Shown here in pieces: positions 26,322 through 35,494 of a DNA stretch of 53,051 bases (positions are counted from its first letter, which is position 1; every line of letters starts with the position of its first letter). The stretch is from assembly GCA_017307915.1 (NCBI GenBank), contig JAFKGG010000370.1, positions 1-53,051 of the forward strand, written 5' to 3'. Both the position numbers and the translations under genes were made by a program. The notes beneath the pieces are model-generated. The model ran no database searches. It was not told the DNA's origin and was given only the letters and a program-made list of their open reading frames with translations. The stretch comes from Burkholderiales bacterium (GTDB taxonomy: Bacteria; Pseudomonadota; Gammaproteobacteria; Burkholderiales; Burkholderiaceae_E).

Positions 26322-28559
26322 TCAGTTCGTCACCATCAACGCGTCGATGCCGAGCAGGCCATCGCGCGTGCAGACGAAGGGGTTGATCTCGATTTCGGCG
26401 AGCCGCTCGCGCTGGTCGGCGATCAGCATCGACACGGCACTGATGGTGCGTGCGACGGCTTGCAGATCGATCGGCGCGCGGCCGCGAAAACCGCTCAGCA
26501 GCGCACGGCCCTTGAGACGATCGAGCATGGCGAGTGCCGTGCGCGGGCCGACCGGCGCCAGTTCGAGCACGCTGTCCTTGAGCAGCTCGACCAGTACGCC
26601 GCCCAAGGCGACTACCACCACCGGGCCGAACAGCGGGTCGATGCGCGCGCCGATCATGAGTTCGGGCTCGCCGCGGATCATCGGCTGCACGATGACGCCG
26701 TCGGCCGGTGCGTCAGCGCCCGGCGTATCGACGCCCGGCGTAACGACGCCCGGCGTATCGACGCGATAGGCAGCCGCATTGGCCAGCACGGTCTCGAAAG
26801 CGGCGCGCACGGCTCGTGCGTCGTTCAGGTTCAGCATGACGCCGCCGGCTTCGGTCTTGTGCGCGATGGCGCGGCTTTCGATCTTGACCGCAACCGGGTA
26901 GCCGAGCTGACCCGCGGCGGTGGCGGCCTGTGATGCCGTGGTGGCGAACAGCGCCGGCGCCATCGGTACGCCATAACGCTCGAGCAGATCGAAAGCGATG
27001 CGGCTCGGCACGATGCCGGGGTCTACTGCGTGCAGCGTTGCAGTCACTGCTTCGCGGGCGGCGAGGGCGGCCGGCGCTTGGGTGTCGTCCTGCGCTTGCA
27101 CCTGCATCTGCGCCTGCAACCAGTCGTCGCGCGCATACCAGGCTGCCAGCGTGCGAAAGCAGCGATCGGTGGAGCGAAACAGCGCCACCTGCGGATGCGA
27201 AGCGGTTTCGATCGCGCCTGGACCGTGCAGCCAGCCGTTGGTCCAGGTCGTGCAGGCGATCTTGCCGTGCTGTTGCGCGGCCGGCCCCAGCCCAGTCAGG
27301 CGATTGGTGACTGCCTCGGCGGCATAGCTGTGCGTGAGTACGACGCTGTCGAAGGCCGGGTCGGCGAGAAACGCCTCGCAGCAATCGGCGATCGCCGATG
27401 GATTGTTGACCGCCGCGCCGGTGACGTCGCATGGGTTGCCGGCCTGCGCGAAGTCGGGCAGCAGCGCGGCGAGTCGATCGGCCAGCGCCGGCCCTGGCGG
27501 CGGCAGCGCCACGCCGTGCAGCTCGGCCTTGTCGGCGTGCGTGATGCAAAAGCCGCCCGAGATCGACACCACGCCGACCCCGCGTGCGCGCGGCGCCGGT
27601 GCCTTGGCGAAGAACGCCGCCGTCTCGGCGATGTCTTCGACGTTGTCGACGACGACCGCGCCGATGCGCCGGAACAATGCCGCATATGCCTCGTTGGAAC
27701 CGGCGATCGTGCCGGTGTGCGACAGGGCTGCCTGCGCACCGCGGCTGCCGGTGGCGATCTTGTGCACGATCAGCGGCTTGCCGGCGCGTCGCGCCGCTTC
27801 GCCGGCCTGCAGCATGCGCTGCGGATCGGTCAGACCTTCGAAGACACAGGCAATGGCGCGGCAGGCGTCGCTGTCGGCCAGGAAGCTGACGTAATCGGCG
27901 ACGTCGACATCGCAGGAATTGCCGGCCGTGAGTTGATGGCTGAACGGATAACCGAGCCGTGACCACTGCGCGATGGCGCTGCCTACCGCCCCCGATTGCG
28001 ACACCAGGCCGACGGCGTGTGGCGCCGGGGGCCGCATGTCGAGCCCGCCGGTGAAGCTCATCGCAAAGCCGCGCGCGAAGTTCATCAGGCCGACGCAGTT
28101 CGGGCCCGCAATGCGCATGTCGTAGCGTCCGGCCAGCGCCGTCAGCTCGTCTTGCTCGGCTTTGCGTATCGCGTCGCCGGTTTCGGCATAGCCCGAGGCG
28201 TAGAGGATCGCGGCGCGCACGCCCTTGCGGCCGCAATCGGCCAGCACCTTGCCGGTGGCTTCGCGTCCCACCGAGATCACCGCGCAATCGGGCGGCCGCG
28301 GCAGGTCGAGCACCGACGGATAGCAGCGCTGCTCGCCGATCCGTTCGTACCGCGCATTGACCAGGAAGACTTCGCCGTCGAACTGCGCCAGGTTGGCCAG
28401 TGTGCGTTCGCCGAAGCTGCCGGAGGTGGGCGATGCACCGACGATCACGATGCTGGTGGGTTCGACCAGCGCTGCCATCTGGCGATGGGTATAGACGCTG
28501 CGAGGAGCGGGTGCCGCGGCGCCGGCGACGATGGAGGCTGCGGGTTCGGTGGCGCGCAT
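26322..28559 (-). CDS. Acetyl-CoA synthetase (ADP-forming)-type acyl-CoA ligase
   Basis: A 745-residue fused alpha-beta NDP-forming acyl-CoA synthetase. Domains in order: CoA-binding Rossmann domain (about residues 30-130, S-I-V-I-V-G-A-S-P), two succinyl-CoA-ligase-like domains (about 150-460) with the phospho-histidine loop in A-L-S-H-T-G-T-I-A-G-S (about residue 279), then an ATP-grasp domain (about 515-740, A-V-K-I-E-S, ending EIEINPF). The ATP-grasp part contains a 15-base tandem repeat giving T-P-G-V-x units near residues 599-616. The start at 28559 leaves nine bases to the upstream Rieske gene. It probably activates an aromatic or short-chain acid to its CoA thioester; the substrate is unknown. 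Confidence 0.9.
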   Translation of the reverse strand: MRATEPAASIVAGAAAPAPRSVYTHRQMAALVEPTSIVIVGASPTSGSFGERTLANLAQFDGEVFLVNARYERIGEQRCYPSVLDLPRPPDCAVISVGREATGKVLADCGRKGVRAAILYASGYAETGDAIRKAEQDELTALAGRYDMRIAGPNCVGLMNFARGFAMSFTGGLDMRPPAPHAVGLVSQSGAVGSAIAQWSRLGYPFSHQLTAGNSCDVDVADYVSFLADSDACRAIACVFEGLTDPQRMLQAGEAARRAGKPLIVHKIATGSRGAQAALSHTGTIAGSNEAYAALFRRIGAVVVDNVEDIAETAAFFAKAPAPRARGVGVVSISGGFCITHADKAELHGVALPPPGPALADRLAALLPDFAQAGNPCDVTGAAVNNPSAIADCCEAFLADPAFDSVVLTHSYAAEAVTNRLTGLGPAAQQHGKIACTTWTNGWLHGPGAIETASHPQVALFRSTDRCFRTLAAWYARDDWLQAQMQVQAQDDTQAPAALAAREAVTATLHAVDPGIVPSRIAFDLLERYGVPMAPALFATTASQAATAAGQLGYPVAVKIESRAIAHKTEAGGVMLNLNDARAVRAAFETVLANAAAYRVDTPGVVTPGVDTPGADAPADGVIVQPMIRGEPELMIGARIDPLFGPVVVVALGGVLVELLKDSVLELAPVGPRTALAMLDRLKGRALLSGFRGRAPIDLQAVARTISAVSMLIADQRERLAEIEINPFVCTRDGLLGIDALMVTN
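26716..26760. repeat. In-frame 15-base tandem repeat, three copies
   Basis: Three consecutive units of ACGCCCGGCGTATCG (26716-26730, 26731-26745, 26746-26760), differing at one or two positions. On the coding strand they add T-P-G-V-D or T-P-G-V-V repeats inside the ATP-grasp domain of the acyl-CoA ligase. The length is a multiple of three, so copy number can change without frameshift. Confidence 0.85.
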
Positions 28560-28567
28560 CGATTGCC

Positions 28568-29782
28568 TCAGGCCGCGCTGCCGCTGGCGGCGACGCTGTC
28601 GGCGCCGGCAGTCGCGGTGGCCGCTGACGCTGCTACCGGCGCGGCCGTAGATGCCGGTGACACGTTCATCTGAGTGGCTGACGTGCCGGCGGAAGAGGCC
28701 GCAAAAGCGGTCGCGGAGGCCCCCGTGCCAGCCGCCGTCGCCGCGATCAGGCGGCGCCACTTGACCACGCCGACGTCGGTGGACGACAGTCGTTCCGGCG
28801 CGGCGTAATCCTGCCGTTCGAACACGACCTTGTCCTGGCCGATGAACAGCTTGAGCAGACTCCACGATGCCCACAGCCGATAGTAGATGGCGTAGGTGAT
28901 CGCTTGAAGGCCCGGCGCATGGCGCGTCGAGAACAGGAAGGCGCGCACGCGGTTCTCTTCGACCGGCACCATCCAGCGCACGAACATCAGGCTGGAGAAG
29001 CCCACGCGCACCAGACAGGGCAGGCGTAGTTGCGTGGTCGGATACTCGCCGGGCACCGGCGCGCTGACGTTGAAGCGCCGCCACCACACCTGCCGCGGCC
29101 ACTTGCCGACCTGCGGATAGGTATCCTGGGTCGGCCCCATCTTGGTATAGCGATAGTCGATGGCCCGCCCGTCGGCACTCAGCTCGGCGCCCACCTGCAC
29201 CCAGGCCGGCAGCTTGCGGAACAGATAGAACGGCGAGCGGCGATGCACGAACACGTCGTGTGAATCCATCAGATTCTCGGTGGCCGGCAGCCAGCTGCAA
29301 GCCCATTCCTCGATGTGATAGTTGACCGTGTTGCGGCCGCTGGCCAGTTCCGGCGGCAGGTCTGCATCGAGCGACCGCGGCGGGCCGTCGCCGACGAACA
29401 CCCACACCAGTCCGCAGCGCTCTTCGGTCGCGTAGGTGCGCACCTTGACCTTAGCCGGCAGCGTCGAGTCGGGGCCTTCGTTGAGCGCGGTGACGCACTG
29501 GCCGCTCATGTCGAAGGTCCAGCCGTGATACAGGCACGAGACGGTGCCGGGAAAATGCTGCTTGCCGTAGGACAGCGGCAGGCCGCGGTGCGGGCACCGG
29601 TCGTGAAACGCATGCACGCGCCCGTTGTCGCGCATCAGCATGATGTCTTCACCCAGCATCCGCACCGTTACCGGCTTCTTGCCGACCTTCGAGGCGCGGA
29701 TGGCCGGATACCAGTATTCGCGCAGCCCGAGCCTGGGCAGCGTGCTGCGGATGTCGTGCGTTCGCGCCGATGCGGTATTCAT
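28568..29782 (-). CDS. Rieske (2Fe-2S) aromatic oxygenase with low-complexity C-terminal tail
   Basis: A 404-residue Rieske oxygenase of the vanillate-demethylase/pheophorbide-oxygenase type. Cluster motifs CPHRGLPL and CLYHGWTF are intact (about residues 63-90); the mononuclear iron region is ENLMDSHDVFVHRRSP (about 164-180). The last 60 or so residues are almost only Ala, Ser, Thr and Gly and have no counterpart in the family that I know. It leads a minus-strand operon with the acyl-CoA ligase and a Bug protein, and is divergent from a metallo-beta-lactamase-fold hydrolase. Substrate and redox partner are not visible here. Confidence 0.87.
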   Translation of the reverse strand: MNTASARTHDIRSTLPRLGLREYWYPAIRASKVGKKPVTVRMLGEDIMLMRDNGRVHAFHDRCPHRGLPLSYGKQHFPGTVSCLYHGWTFDMSGQCVTALNEGPDSTLPAKVKVRTYATEERCGLVWVFVGDGPPRSLDADLPPELASGRNTVNYHIEEWACSWLPATENLMDSHDVFVHRRSPFYLFRKLPAWVQVGAELSADGRAIDYRYTKMGPTQDTYPQVGKWPRQVWWRRFNVSAPVPGEYPTTQLRLPCLVRVGFSSLMFVRWMVPVEENRVRAFLFSTRHAPGLQAITYAIYYRLWASWSLLKLFIGQDKVVFERQDYAAPERLSSTDVGVVKWRRLIAATAAGTGASATAFAASSAGTSATQMNVSPASTAAPVAASAATATAGADSVAASGSAA

Positions 29783-29900
29783 GTCTCTTCCTGTGGCGGT
29801 GCCTCGTAGGGCAAAGCTGCCTACGCAGCGTCTTGCCGGCCGTCTGTTTCGAGCAAGAATAGGCGGCGCACAGCAGGGTCACAAGCTTTGAATATCGAAC

Positions 29901-29927
29901 GGCGTGTTCGTTCGAGCGATACACGCC
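29901..29927. promoter_or_regulatory. Inverted repeat in divergent promoter region
   Basis: GGCGTGT (29901-29907) and ACACGCC (29921-29927) form a perfect seven-base inverted repeat with a 13-base spacer, in the 240-base gap between the divergent Rieske (29782) and hydrolase (30023) genes. A further ACGGCGTGTACGG follows at 29945. A two-way operator is plausible; no regulator gene is adjacent. Confidence 0.4.
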
Positions 29928-30022
29928 GCGTTCGGCGGCGCGAAACGGCGTGTACGGATATTCGACCTTGTGCCCGGGCGCGGCGACTCTTACGGTGATG
30001 CTTTTCGCTTCTGGCCGCGGCG

Positions 30023-30931
30023 ATGCGTTCCCTGCAACTCGGCAGCATCCGGATCGACAAGGTCGGCGAGATCGATACGCTGTGGTTCGACCCGGCATGG
30101 CTTTATCCGGGTATCGAACCGGCGATGCTGCGGCATGCGTCGCTGCGCGATGCGCGGTTGGTCGAGCCCGTTTCGCAGCGCCTGGCGTTGAGCTTTCACA
30201 GCTATCTGATCCGTGCGCCAGGCTGGTGCATGCTGGTCGATACCTGCAACGGCAACCACAAGACACGGCCGCCGGCCATGGCTTGGCAGCATCAGCTTGC
30301 GTCAGACCGTTACCTGACCAATCTTGCTGCGCTCGGGCTGCAGCCGACCGACGTCGACGCCGTACTGTGCACGCATCTGCACGCCGACCACGTCGGCTGG
30401 AACACGCGGCTGGCAGACGGCCGCTGGGTGCCGACCTTTGCCAACGCGCGCTATCTGTTTGCGCGCCGCGAGTTCGAGCACTGGGCCGCGTTGCACGTCG
30501 CGGGCCCGCCCGAACGGGCCGGCCATGGTGCCTTCGCCGATAGCGTGCTGCCGGTGCTGGCGGCCGGCCAGGCCGACCTGATCGATGACGATCATGCCGT
30601 GCTGACGCATCTGCACGATCGCATCTGGTTGGCCGCCTCGCCGGGCCACACGCCTGGGCACGTCAGCGTGCATGTCGCGGCGGGCGGCGGCGCGGCGGTG
30701 CTGTGCGGCGACGTGATCCACCACCCGGTCGGTATCCACGAGCCGCAACTGTATTCGATCGGCGACGCCGACCGCGCGCTGGCTGAACGCACGCGGCGGC
30801 GCCTGCTCGAGCACTGCGCCGGCAGCGGGGCACTGCTGTTACCGGCGCACTTTCCGTCGCCGACGGCGGCGCGTGTTCACGACGTCGGCGGTGGCCGCTT
30901 CTGCTTTGCGTTCGACGACGCGCTCGCATGA
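30023..30931 (+). CDS. Metallo-beta-lactamase-fold hydrolase
   Basis: A 302-residue MBL-fold protein. The metal motif is T-H-L-H-A-D-H-V-G-W (about residues 117-126), with a later S-P-G-H-T-P-G-H (about 207-214), the Asp in L-C-G-D-V-I-H-H (about 228) and a final His in P-A-H-F-P. This is a complete binuclear zinc site. It is followed after 34 bases by a BenD-like dehydrogenase. A lactonase or ester/thioester hydrolase role in the aromatic pathway is likely but not provable from motifs. Confidence 0.87.
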   Translation: MRSLQLGSIRIDKVGEIDTLWFDPAWLYPGIEPAMLRHASLRDARLVEPVSQRLALSFHSYLIRAPGWCMLVDTCNGNHKTRPPAMAWQHQLASDRYLTNLAALGLQPTDVDAVLCTHLHADHVGWNTRLADGRWVPTFANARYLFARREFEHWAALHVAGPPERAGHGAFADSVLPVLAAGQADLIDDDHAVLTHLHDRIWLAASPGHTPGHVSVHVAAGGGAAVLCGDVIHHPVGIHEPQLYSIGDADRALAERTRRRLLEHCAGSGALLLPAHFPSPTAARVHDVGGGRFCFAFDDALA

Positions 30932-30965
30932 CGAGCGCTTTTCAGTTCCATCCCGGAGATGCGCA

Positions 30966-31799
30966 TTGAACCTCTCGCATGAACCTTCGCTTACGCATCC
31001 CCTGGGCACCGACCGCCTGCGCGATAAGGTATGCATCGTCACCGGGGCCGGTCAGGGCATCGGGCGCGCGGCGGCGCGGCGGCTGGCTGCCGAAGGCGCG
31101 ATCGTCATCTGCGCCGATGCCAGCGAGGCGGCGGCCGAGCGGACGGTGTCAGAGTTGCTGGCCGATGGCGTGCACGCGCTGAAGTTCGTCGGCGATCTGA
31201 TGGTCTACGACAACTGCCAGGCGCTGATCGATCTGGCCATCGAGCGCTTCGGGCGGATCGATGCGCTGGTCAACAATGTCGGCGGTGCTACCGACCTGAA
31301 GCCCTTTCATGAATGGGAACCGCAGGCGATCCAGGATGAGATGAATCGCAGCATTCTGCCGACACTATGGTGCTGCCGCGCGGCGCTGCCGCACATGCTG
31401 CGCCGCCGCTATGGCCGCATCGTCAACGTCGGCGCGGAATCGGCACGCAATGGCTTGTGGGATCGCGCACCGTACAACGCCGGAAAAGGCGGCGTGCTGG
31501 CGCTGACCACCAGCATTGCGCGCGAGACGGCGCCCTACGGCATCACTTGCAATTGCGTATCGCCGGGGCCGACCGAGTCGGAACACGACCGCATCGTCGA
31601 ACGCGGCATCCGCACCCGCGCGGCCGCGTCGTCGAACTACATGATCGAGCTCAACGACAAGATGATGGGCACCGTGCCGATGAACCGGCGCGGCACGGTC
31701 TACGAGCACGCGGCGGCGATCGCGTTCATGGCTTCCGACGACGTCGGCCACATCACCGGGCAGGTGCTCAGCGCCGGCGGCGGCATGAACATGCTGTGA
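30966..31799 (+). CDS. SDR family oxidoreductase, benzoate-diol dehydrogenase (BenD)-like
   Basis: A 277-residue SDR. Cofactor motif TGAGQGIG (about residues 24-31), L-V-N-N-V-G-G-A (about 101-108) and active site Y-N-A-G-K (about 177-181). The block ILPTLWCCRAALPHML is close to BenD, which oxidises a cis-diol carboxylate with decarboxylation to catechol; note that the third N-N-A-G residue is Val, as in BenD. I chose TTG at 30966 because GGAGA lies seven bases upstream at 30955-30959 and no ATG or GTG in frame is better placed. It follows the MBL hydrolase and lies near a Rieske oxygenase, so diol dehydrogenation is plausible. Confidence 0.85.
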   Translation: MNLSHEPSLTHPLGTDRLRDKVCIVTGAGQGIGRAAARRLAAEGAIVICADASEAAAERTVSELLADGVHALKFVGDLMVYDNCQALIDLAIERFGRIDALVNNVGGATDLKPFHEWEPQAIQDEMNRSILPTLWCCRAALPHMLRRRYGRIVNVGAESARNGLWDRAPYNAGKGGVLALTTSIARETAPYGITCNCVSPGPTESEHDRIVERGIRTRAAASSNYMIELNDKMMGTVPMNRRGTVYEHAAAIAFMASDDVGHITGQVLSAGGGMNML

Positions 31800-31814
31800 A
31801 CGCTTCGGCGCCGG

Positions 31815-32942
31815 TCAACCGCCGGCGCGCAGGCGTTCGACGCGTTCAGCCGTCTGCGGATGGCTGCGCAGCCAGAGCTTGGAGTCAGCGGCTTTGCGCC
31901 GAGGCGCGTTCTGCAGCTTTTCCAGCATGCTGACCAGCGGTTCGCTGGAGCGGCCCTGCGCGCGCAGCAGCCGGGCGGCGAAGTCGTCGGCGGCGAACTC
32001 CATGTCGCGCGAATAGGCGGCCTGCGCCAGCAGCGTCGGGCCGGTGGCCAGCCAGCCGCTGAAATCGCCCAGGTACCATGAAGTCACCAGCGCCACTGCC
32101 GAGCTTTGCAGCAGCAGGCGCAGGCCATGCCGTTCGTGCACGTGGCCCAGCTCGTGCGCAAGCACGGCCAGCACTTCGTCGTCATCGGCGGCGAGTTCGA
32201 CCAGGGCATCGGTGACGATCAGCGTGCCGTCGGGCAGCGCGAATGCATTGGCGCCGATCTTCGGCGCCGAGCGAAACAGCAGCCGATGCGCGATCGGCCG
32301 GCCATCGACGTGCGCGAAATCCTGCAACGCCTGTTCGAGCCGTTGCTGGCGCGCGGCTTCGAGTTCGCTCGGGGCCAGCAGGTCGGCTTCCAGCGTCTGC
32401 AAGGCCTGTTGCGACAGCAGTGTGACGGTGGCCGCCGGCACCAGCGGCGCGGCCTGCCGGGCCGCCCACGGCAGGCTGTCGTGCCAGCCGAACCAGCCCA
32501 GCAGGATCAGCGCCAGCAGCGCGATCGCCACCGTGCGCGGCGTGCGTGCCCAGCGCACCGCGGCGCGGTCGCGCTGGCCGCTCAGGTGCAGCAGCCGGGC
32601 AAAGGCGGCGTGGTCGCGTACTTCGACGTGAGCGCCGTCATCGAAGGTGATGAGCCGTGGCGCGTTGCCCATCGGCTCGGACAACCGCAGCCGGGCCAGC
32701 GGTTCGCTGCGGCCGACGGCACCGTGCACGGCCAGCGTGTCGCCTTGCAGCGTCAGCACGACCGGCTGCGCGCGAGCGCTGCGGCCGTCGAAATACAAAC
32801 CTTCGACCGTCGGCGCGGCGCTTTCGGTCGAAGGCGCTGCGCCGGCGTGGCCGGGGCCGTTGCCGCCGTCCGCGGGCTGCGCGCTATGCGCCGGCGCAGC
32901 CGGCGAACCGGCCGCGCCCGGCTCAGAGCCCGAGGTCGACAT
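31815..32942 (-). CDS. M48 family membrane metalloprotease
   Basis: A 375-residue protein with zinc motif A-H-E-L-G-H-V-H-E-R-H (about residue 260) and the downstream glutamate in E-F-A-A-D-D. A single hydrophobic helix (about residues 137-155, VAIALLALILLGWFGW) anchors it, giving an HtpX/BepA-like membrane protease with the catalytic domain after the helix. The N-terminal 50 residues are rich in Ala, Pro and Gly. ATG at 32942 overlaps the DUF898 gene by 20 bases; an in-frame ATG at 32984 is the alternative. Pairing with a DUF898 (YjgN-like) membrane protein is a recurrent arrangement and suggests a joint role in envelope quality control. Confidence 0.9.
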   Translation of the reverse strand: MSTSGSEPGAAGSPAAPAHSAQPADGGNGPGHAGAAPSTESAAPTVEGLYFDGRSARAQPVVLTLQGDTLAVHGAVGRSEPLARLRLSEPMGNAPRLITFDDGAHVEVRDHAAFARLLHLSGQRDRAAVRWARTPRTVAIALLALILLGWFGWHDSLPWAARQAAPLVPAATVTLLSQQALQTLEADLLAPSELEAARQQRLEQALQDFAHVDGRPIAHRLLFRSAPKIGANAFALPDGTLIVTDALVELAADDDEVLAVLAHELGHVHERHGLRLLLQSSAVALVTSWYLGDFSGWLATGPTLLAQAAYSRDMEFAADDFAARLLRAQGRSSEPLVSMLEKLQNAPRRKAADSKLWLRSHPQTAERVERLRAGG

Positions 32943-33975
32943 CGAACAGATCGGCAGCGCCTTCGCCGGTGGCGCTGACCGCACTGGATTGTCCCGCGAC
33001 GAAATCGTCGAGCGAGCCGGCGCTGATCATCGATACCGATTCGATCCGATAACGCGCGCTGCGGATCGCGGCGAACGGGATGAACAGGCCCAGCGTGAAC
33101 ACGATGGCGAGCAGATTGGTCACCGCGATCAGGTACAGCCGGCGCGCGCTGACGCGCGACTCGAAGCGATGCGCGCCCAGTTGCGTGTGGTTCCACACCA
33201 GGTTCTGCGTGCGTGCGGTCAGGTACGGGCCGACCGCCAGCAGCGCCGCGATCATGATCAGCGGCACGAGCGAGATGGCCTGCGTGCGCGAAGCGATGGT
33301 TGCACCCAGCAGCAGTGCGACGCCGATGGCCGCCAGCATCAGCAGCCCGAGCGCGACCAGATAGACGCGATAGAAGGCGCCGACGCCGACGTCGAACGAA
33401 AAGCCGGTGGCGCCGAAGCGCAGGTTCTGCTGCTGATAGCGCTTCAAGCGCTGATGCCACATCGGCGCGAGCAGCCACAGCGTGAGCGCGCTCAGCGCCG
33501 GCCACAGCAGGAACACCGAATACGCGCCGCCGCCCTGGCCGTCGAACGCGAAGCGCAACCCGCGCCAACTGGTGTTGTGCGCCCGAAAGCGCAGCGAGCG
33601 CATCAGTAGCAGCGGCAGGACCGCGGCCAGCGCGAGGAAGGCGATCACCGCCAGCGGCGCCGAGAACTCGGCCGCCACGTTGTAGACGATCAGCAGGACC
33701 AGCGCGATGATGCGCCCTTTGAGGATCGCCGTCGGGCTGCCGTGATAGTCGAACGGCGAGCCGGCCAGCAGTGTGTTGCGATGGAAGTATTGCAGCCGCC
33801 GCACCTTGGCCCACGCCGAATATATGCCGAGCGTGAACACGGTGAGCAGCAGGTTGACGATCCAGATGCCGAAGTATTCGCCGCCGCGCCCGGTGAAGCG
33901 TAGCGGTTCGGCCGAGCCAGTCGGATCGCCGAGCGGCGGCACGTCGAATGAAGCGTTCGAAGAGAAATCGGTCAT
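32923..33975 (-). CDS. DUF898 (YjgN family) integral membrane protein
   Basis: A 350-residue polytopic membrane protein. The family hallmarks are present twice: G-x-G-G-E-Y-F-G-I-W-I-V-N-L-L-L-T-V-F-T-L-G-I-Y-S-A-W-A-K-V-R-type opening (residues about 30-62, here in outline) and a C-terminal NLLAIVFTLGLFIPFAAIR. At least six hydrophobic segments can be seen. Its function is not established. It is co-transcribed with, and overlaps, the downstream M48 protease gene. Confidence 0.88.
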   Translation of the reverse strand: MTDFSSNASFDVPPLGDPTGSAEPLRFTGRGGEYFGIWIVNLLLTVFTLGIYSAWAKVRRLQYFHRNTLLAGSPFDYHGSPTAILKGRIIALVLLIVYNVAAEFSAPLAVIAFLALAAVLPLLLMRSLRFRAHNTSWRGLRFAFDGQGGGAYSVFLLWPALSALTLWLLAPMWHQRLKRYQQQNLRFGATGFSFDVGVGAFYRVYLVALGLLMLAAIGVALLLGATIASRTQAISLVPLIMIAALLAVGPYLTARTQNLVWNHTQLGAHRFESRVSARRLYLIAVTNLLAIVFTLGLFIPFAAIRSARYRIESVSMISAGSLDDFVAGQSSAVSATGEGAADLFDVDLGL

Positions 33976-34120
33976 GGCAGGGCAGCAGGCGATGAGGCTG
34001 CCGATATTGTCAGATGCCGACTTCGTGTGCAAACCGCCGCCGTGACGACGCAGCGGGGCGCGGCCGACCGAACCGCGCCCCCGATCGAGCCGCACCCGCC
34101 CGAACGGCGAGTGCCCTGGC

Positions 34121-35395
34121 TCAGGCCGCGGCCAGCGCCTGTTCCAGGTCTTCCTTCAGATCATCGATGTGCTCGATGCCGATCGACAGGCGCACCATGT
34201 CTTCGCTGACGCCGGCGCGGGCCAGCTCTTCGGGGCTGAGCTGCCGGTGCGTGGTCGAGGCCGGATGCGTGGCCAGCGACTTGGCGTCGCCGATGTTGAC
34301 CAGCCGCGTGAACAGCTTGAACGCGTCGAGCACGCGCGCGCCGGCTTCGCGACCGCCGCTCTTCAGGCCGAACGACAGGATGCCCGAGGCACGGCCGTTC
34401 ATGTACTTGCGGACCAGCCCGTATTCGGGGTGATCGGGTAGGCCGGCATAGTTGACCCAGCCCACCTTCGGATGCTCGTTCAGATACTGCGCGATGGCCA
34501 GCGAGTTATCGCAGATGCGGTCCATGCGCAGCGCCAGCGTTTCGATGCCTTGCAGGATCAGGAACGCGTTCATCGGCGAGATCGCCGCGCCGGTGTTGCG
34601 CAGCGGCACGACGCGCGCGCGGCCGATGTAGGCGGCCGGGCCCAGCGCTTCGGTGTAGACCACGCCGTGGTAGCTGACGTCGGGTTCGTTCAGGCGCTTG
34701 AAACGCGCCTTGTGCTCGGCCCACGGAAACTTGCCGCTGTCGACGATGGCGCCGGCCACGCTGTTGCCGTGGCCGCCCAGGTACTTGGTCAGCGAATGCA
34801 CGACGATGTCGGCGCCGTGCTCAAACGGCCGGCACAGATAAGGGCTGGGTACCGTGTTGTCGACGATCAGCGGAATGCCGTGCGCATGCGCCACCTGCGC
34901 CAGCGCTTCGAAGTCGGTGACGTTGCCCAGCGGGTTGCCGATCGATTCGCAGAAGATCGCCTTGGTGCGCGCATCGATCAGCGGAGCGAAGCTTTCCGGC
35001 TTGCGCGGATCGGCAAAGCGCGTCTGGATACCGAGTTGCGGAAACGTATGCGCGAACAGATTGTAGGTGCCGCCGTACAGCGCGCTGGCCGACACGATGT
35101 TGTCGCCGGCTTCGGCGATCGTCTGGATCGCATAGGTGATCGCCGCCATGCCCGAGGCCAGCGCCAGTGCGCCGATGCCGCCTTCGAGTGCCGCGACGCG
35201 CTTTTCCAGCACGTCTTCGGTCGGGTTCATGATGCGGGTATAGATATTGCCCGGCACCTTCAGGTCGAACAGGTCGGCGCCGTGCTGCGCGCTGTCGAAC
35301 GCATAGGCGACGGTCTGGTAGATCGGCACCGCCACCGCCTTGGTGGTGGGCTCGGGACTGTAGCCGGCGTGGACGGCGAGAGTTTCAATGCGCAT
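34121..35395 (-). CDS. metY: O-acetylhomoserine aminocarboxypropyltransferase/cysteine synthase
   Basis: A 424-residue PLP enzyme of the Cys/Met metabolism family, making homocysteine from O-acetylhomoserine and sulfide in the cytoplasm. The N-terminal [13 protein letters not shown], the phosphate-binding A-L-A-S-G-M-A-A (about residue 80) and the PLP lysine in [11 protein letters not shown] (about residue 207) are plain, as is the long insert near [14 protein letters not shown] that separates MetY from MetB. GAGGAGG five bases before ATG 35395 fixes the start. MetZ (O-succinylhomoserine sulfhydrylase) is a less likely reading because of the length. I see no SAM or SAH riboswitch in the short upstream gap. 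Confidence 0.92.
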   Translation of the reverse strand: MRIETLAVHAGYSPEPTTKAVAVPIYQTVAYAFDSAQHGADLFDLKVPGNIYTRIMNPTEDVLEKRVAALEGGIGALALASGMAAITYAIQTIAEAGDNIVSASALYGGTYNLFAHTFPQLGIQTRFADPRKPESFAPLIDARTKAIFCESIGNPLGNVTDFEALAQVAHAHGIPLIVDNTVPSPYLCRPFEHGADIVVHSLTKYLGGHGNSVAGAIVDSGKFPWAEHKARFKRLNEPDVSYHGVVYTEALGPAAYIGRARVVPLRNTGAAISPMNAFLILQGIETLALRMDRICDNSLAIAQYLNEHPKVGWVNYAGLPDHPEYGLVRKYMNGRASGILSFGLKSGGREAGARVLDAFKLFTRLVNIGDAKSLATHPASTTHRQLSPEELARAGVSEDMVRLSIGIEHIDDLKEDLEQALAAA

Positions 35396-35494
35396 GTAGC
35401 CTCCTCGGGGTGGGGCCGGCATTGTGTCATGCCTGCGCCCGCGGTGCCCCTTCATGTCGTTTGCGCATGAGCATCTGCCCGGCTGCGCAGAACC

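Noticed and set aside
28560-29405. Upstream in-frame extension of the acyl-CoA ligase
   Set aside because: The extension lies over the Rieske gene, has no family similarity, and ATG 28559 matches the natural start.
35396-35494. Riboswitch upstream of metY
   Set aside because: The gap is only about 100 bases and no SAM or SAH aptamer pattern could be recognised.
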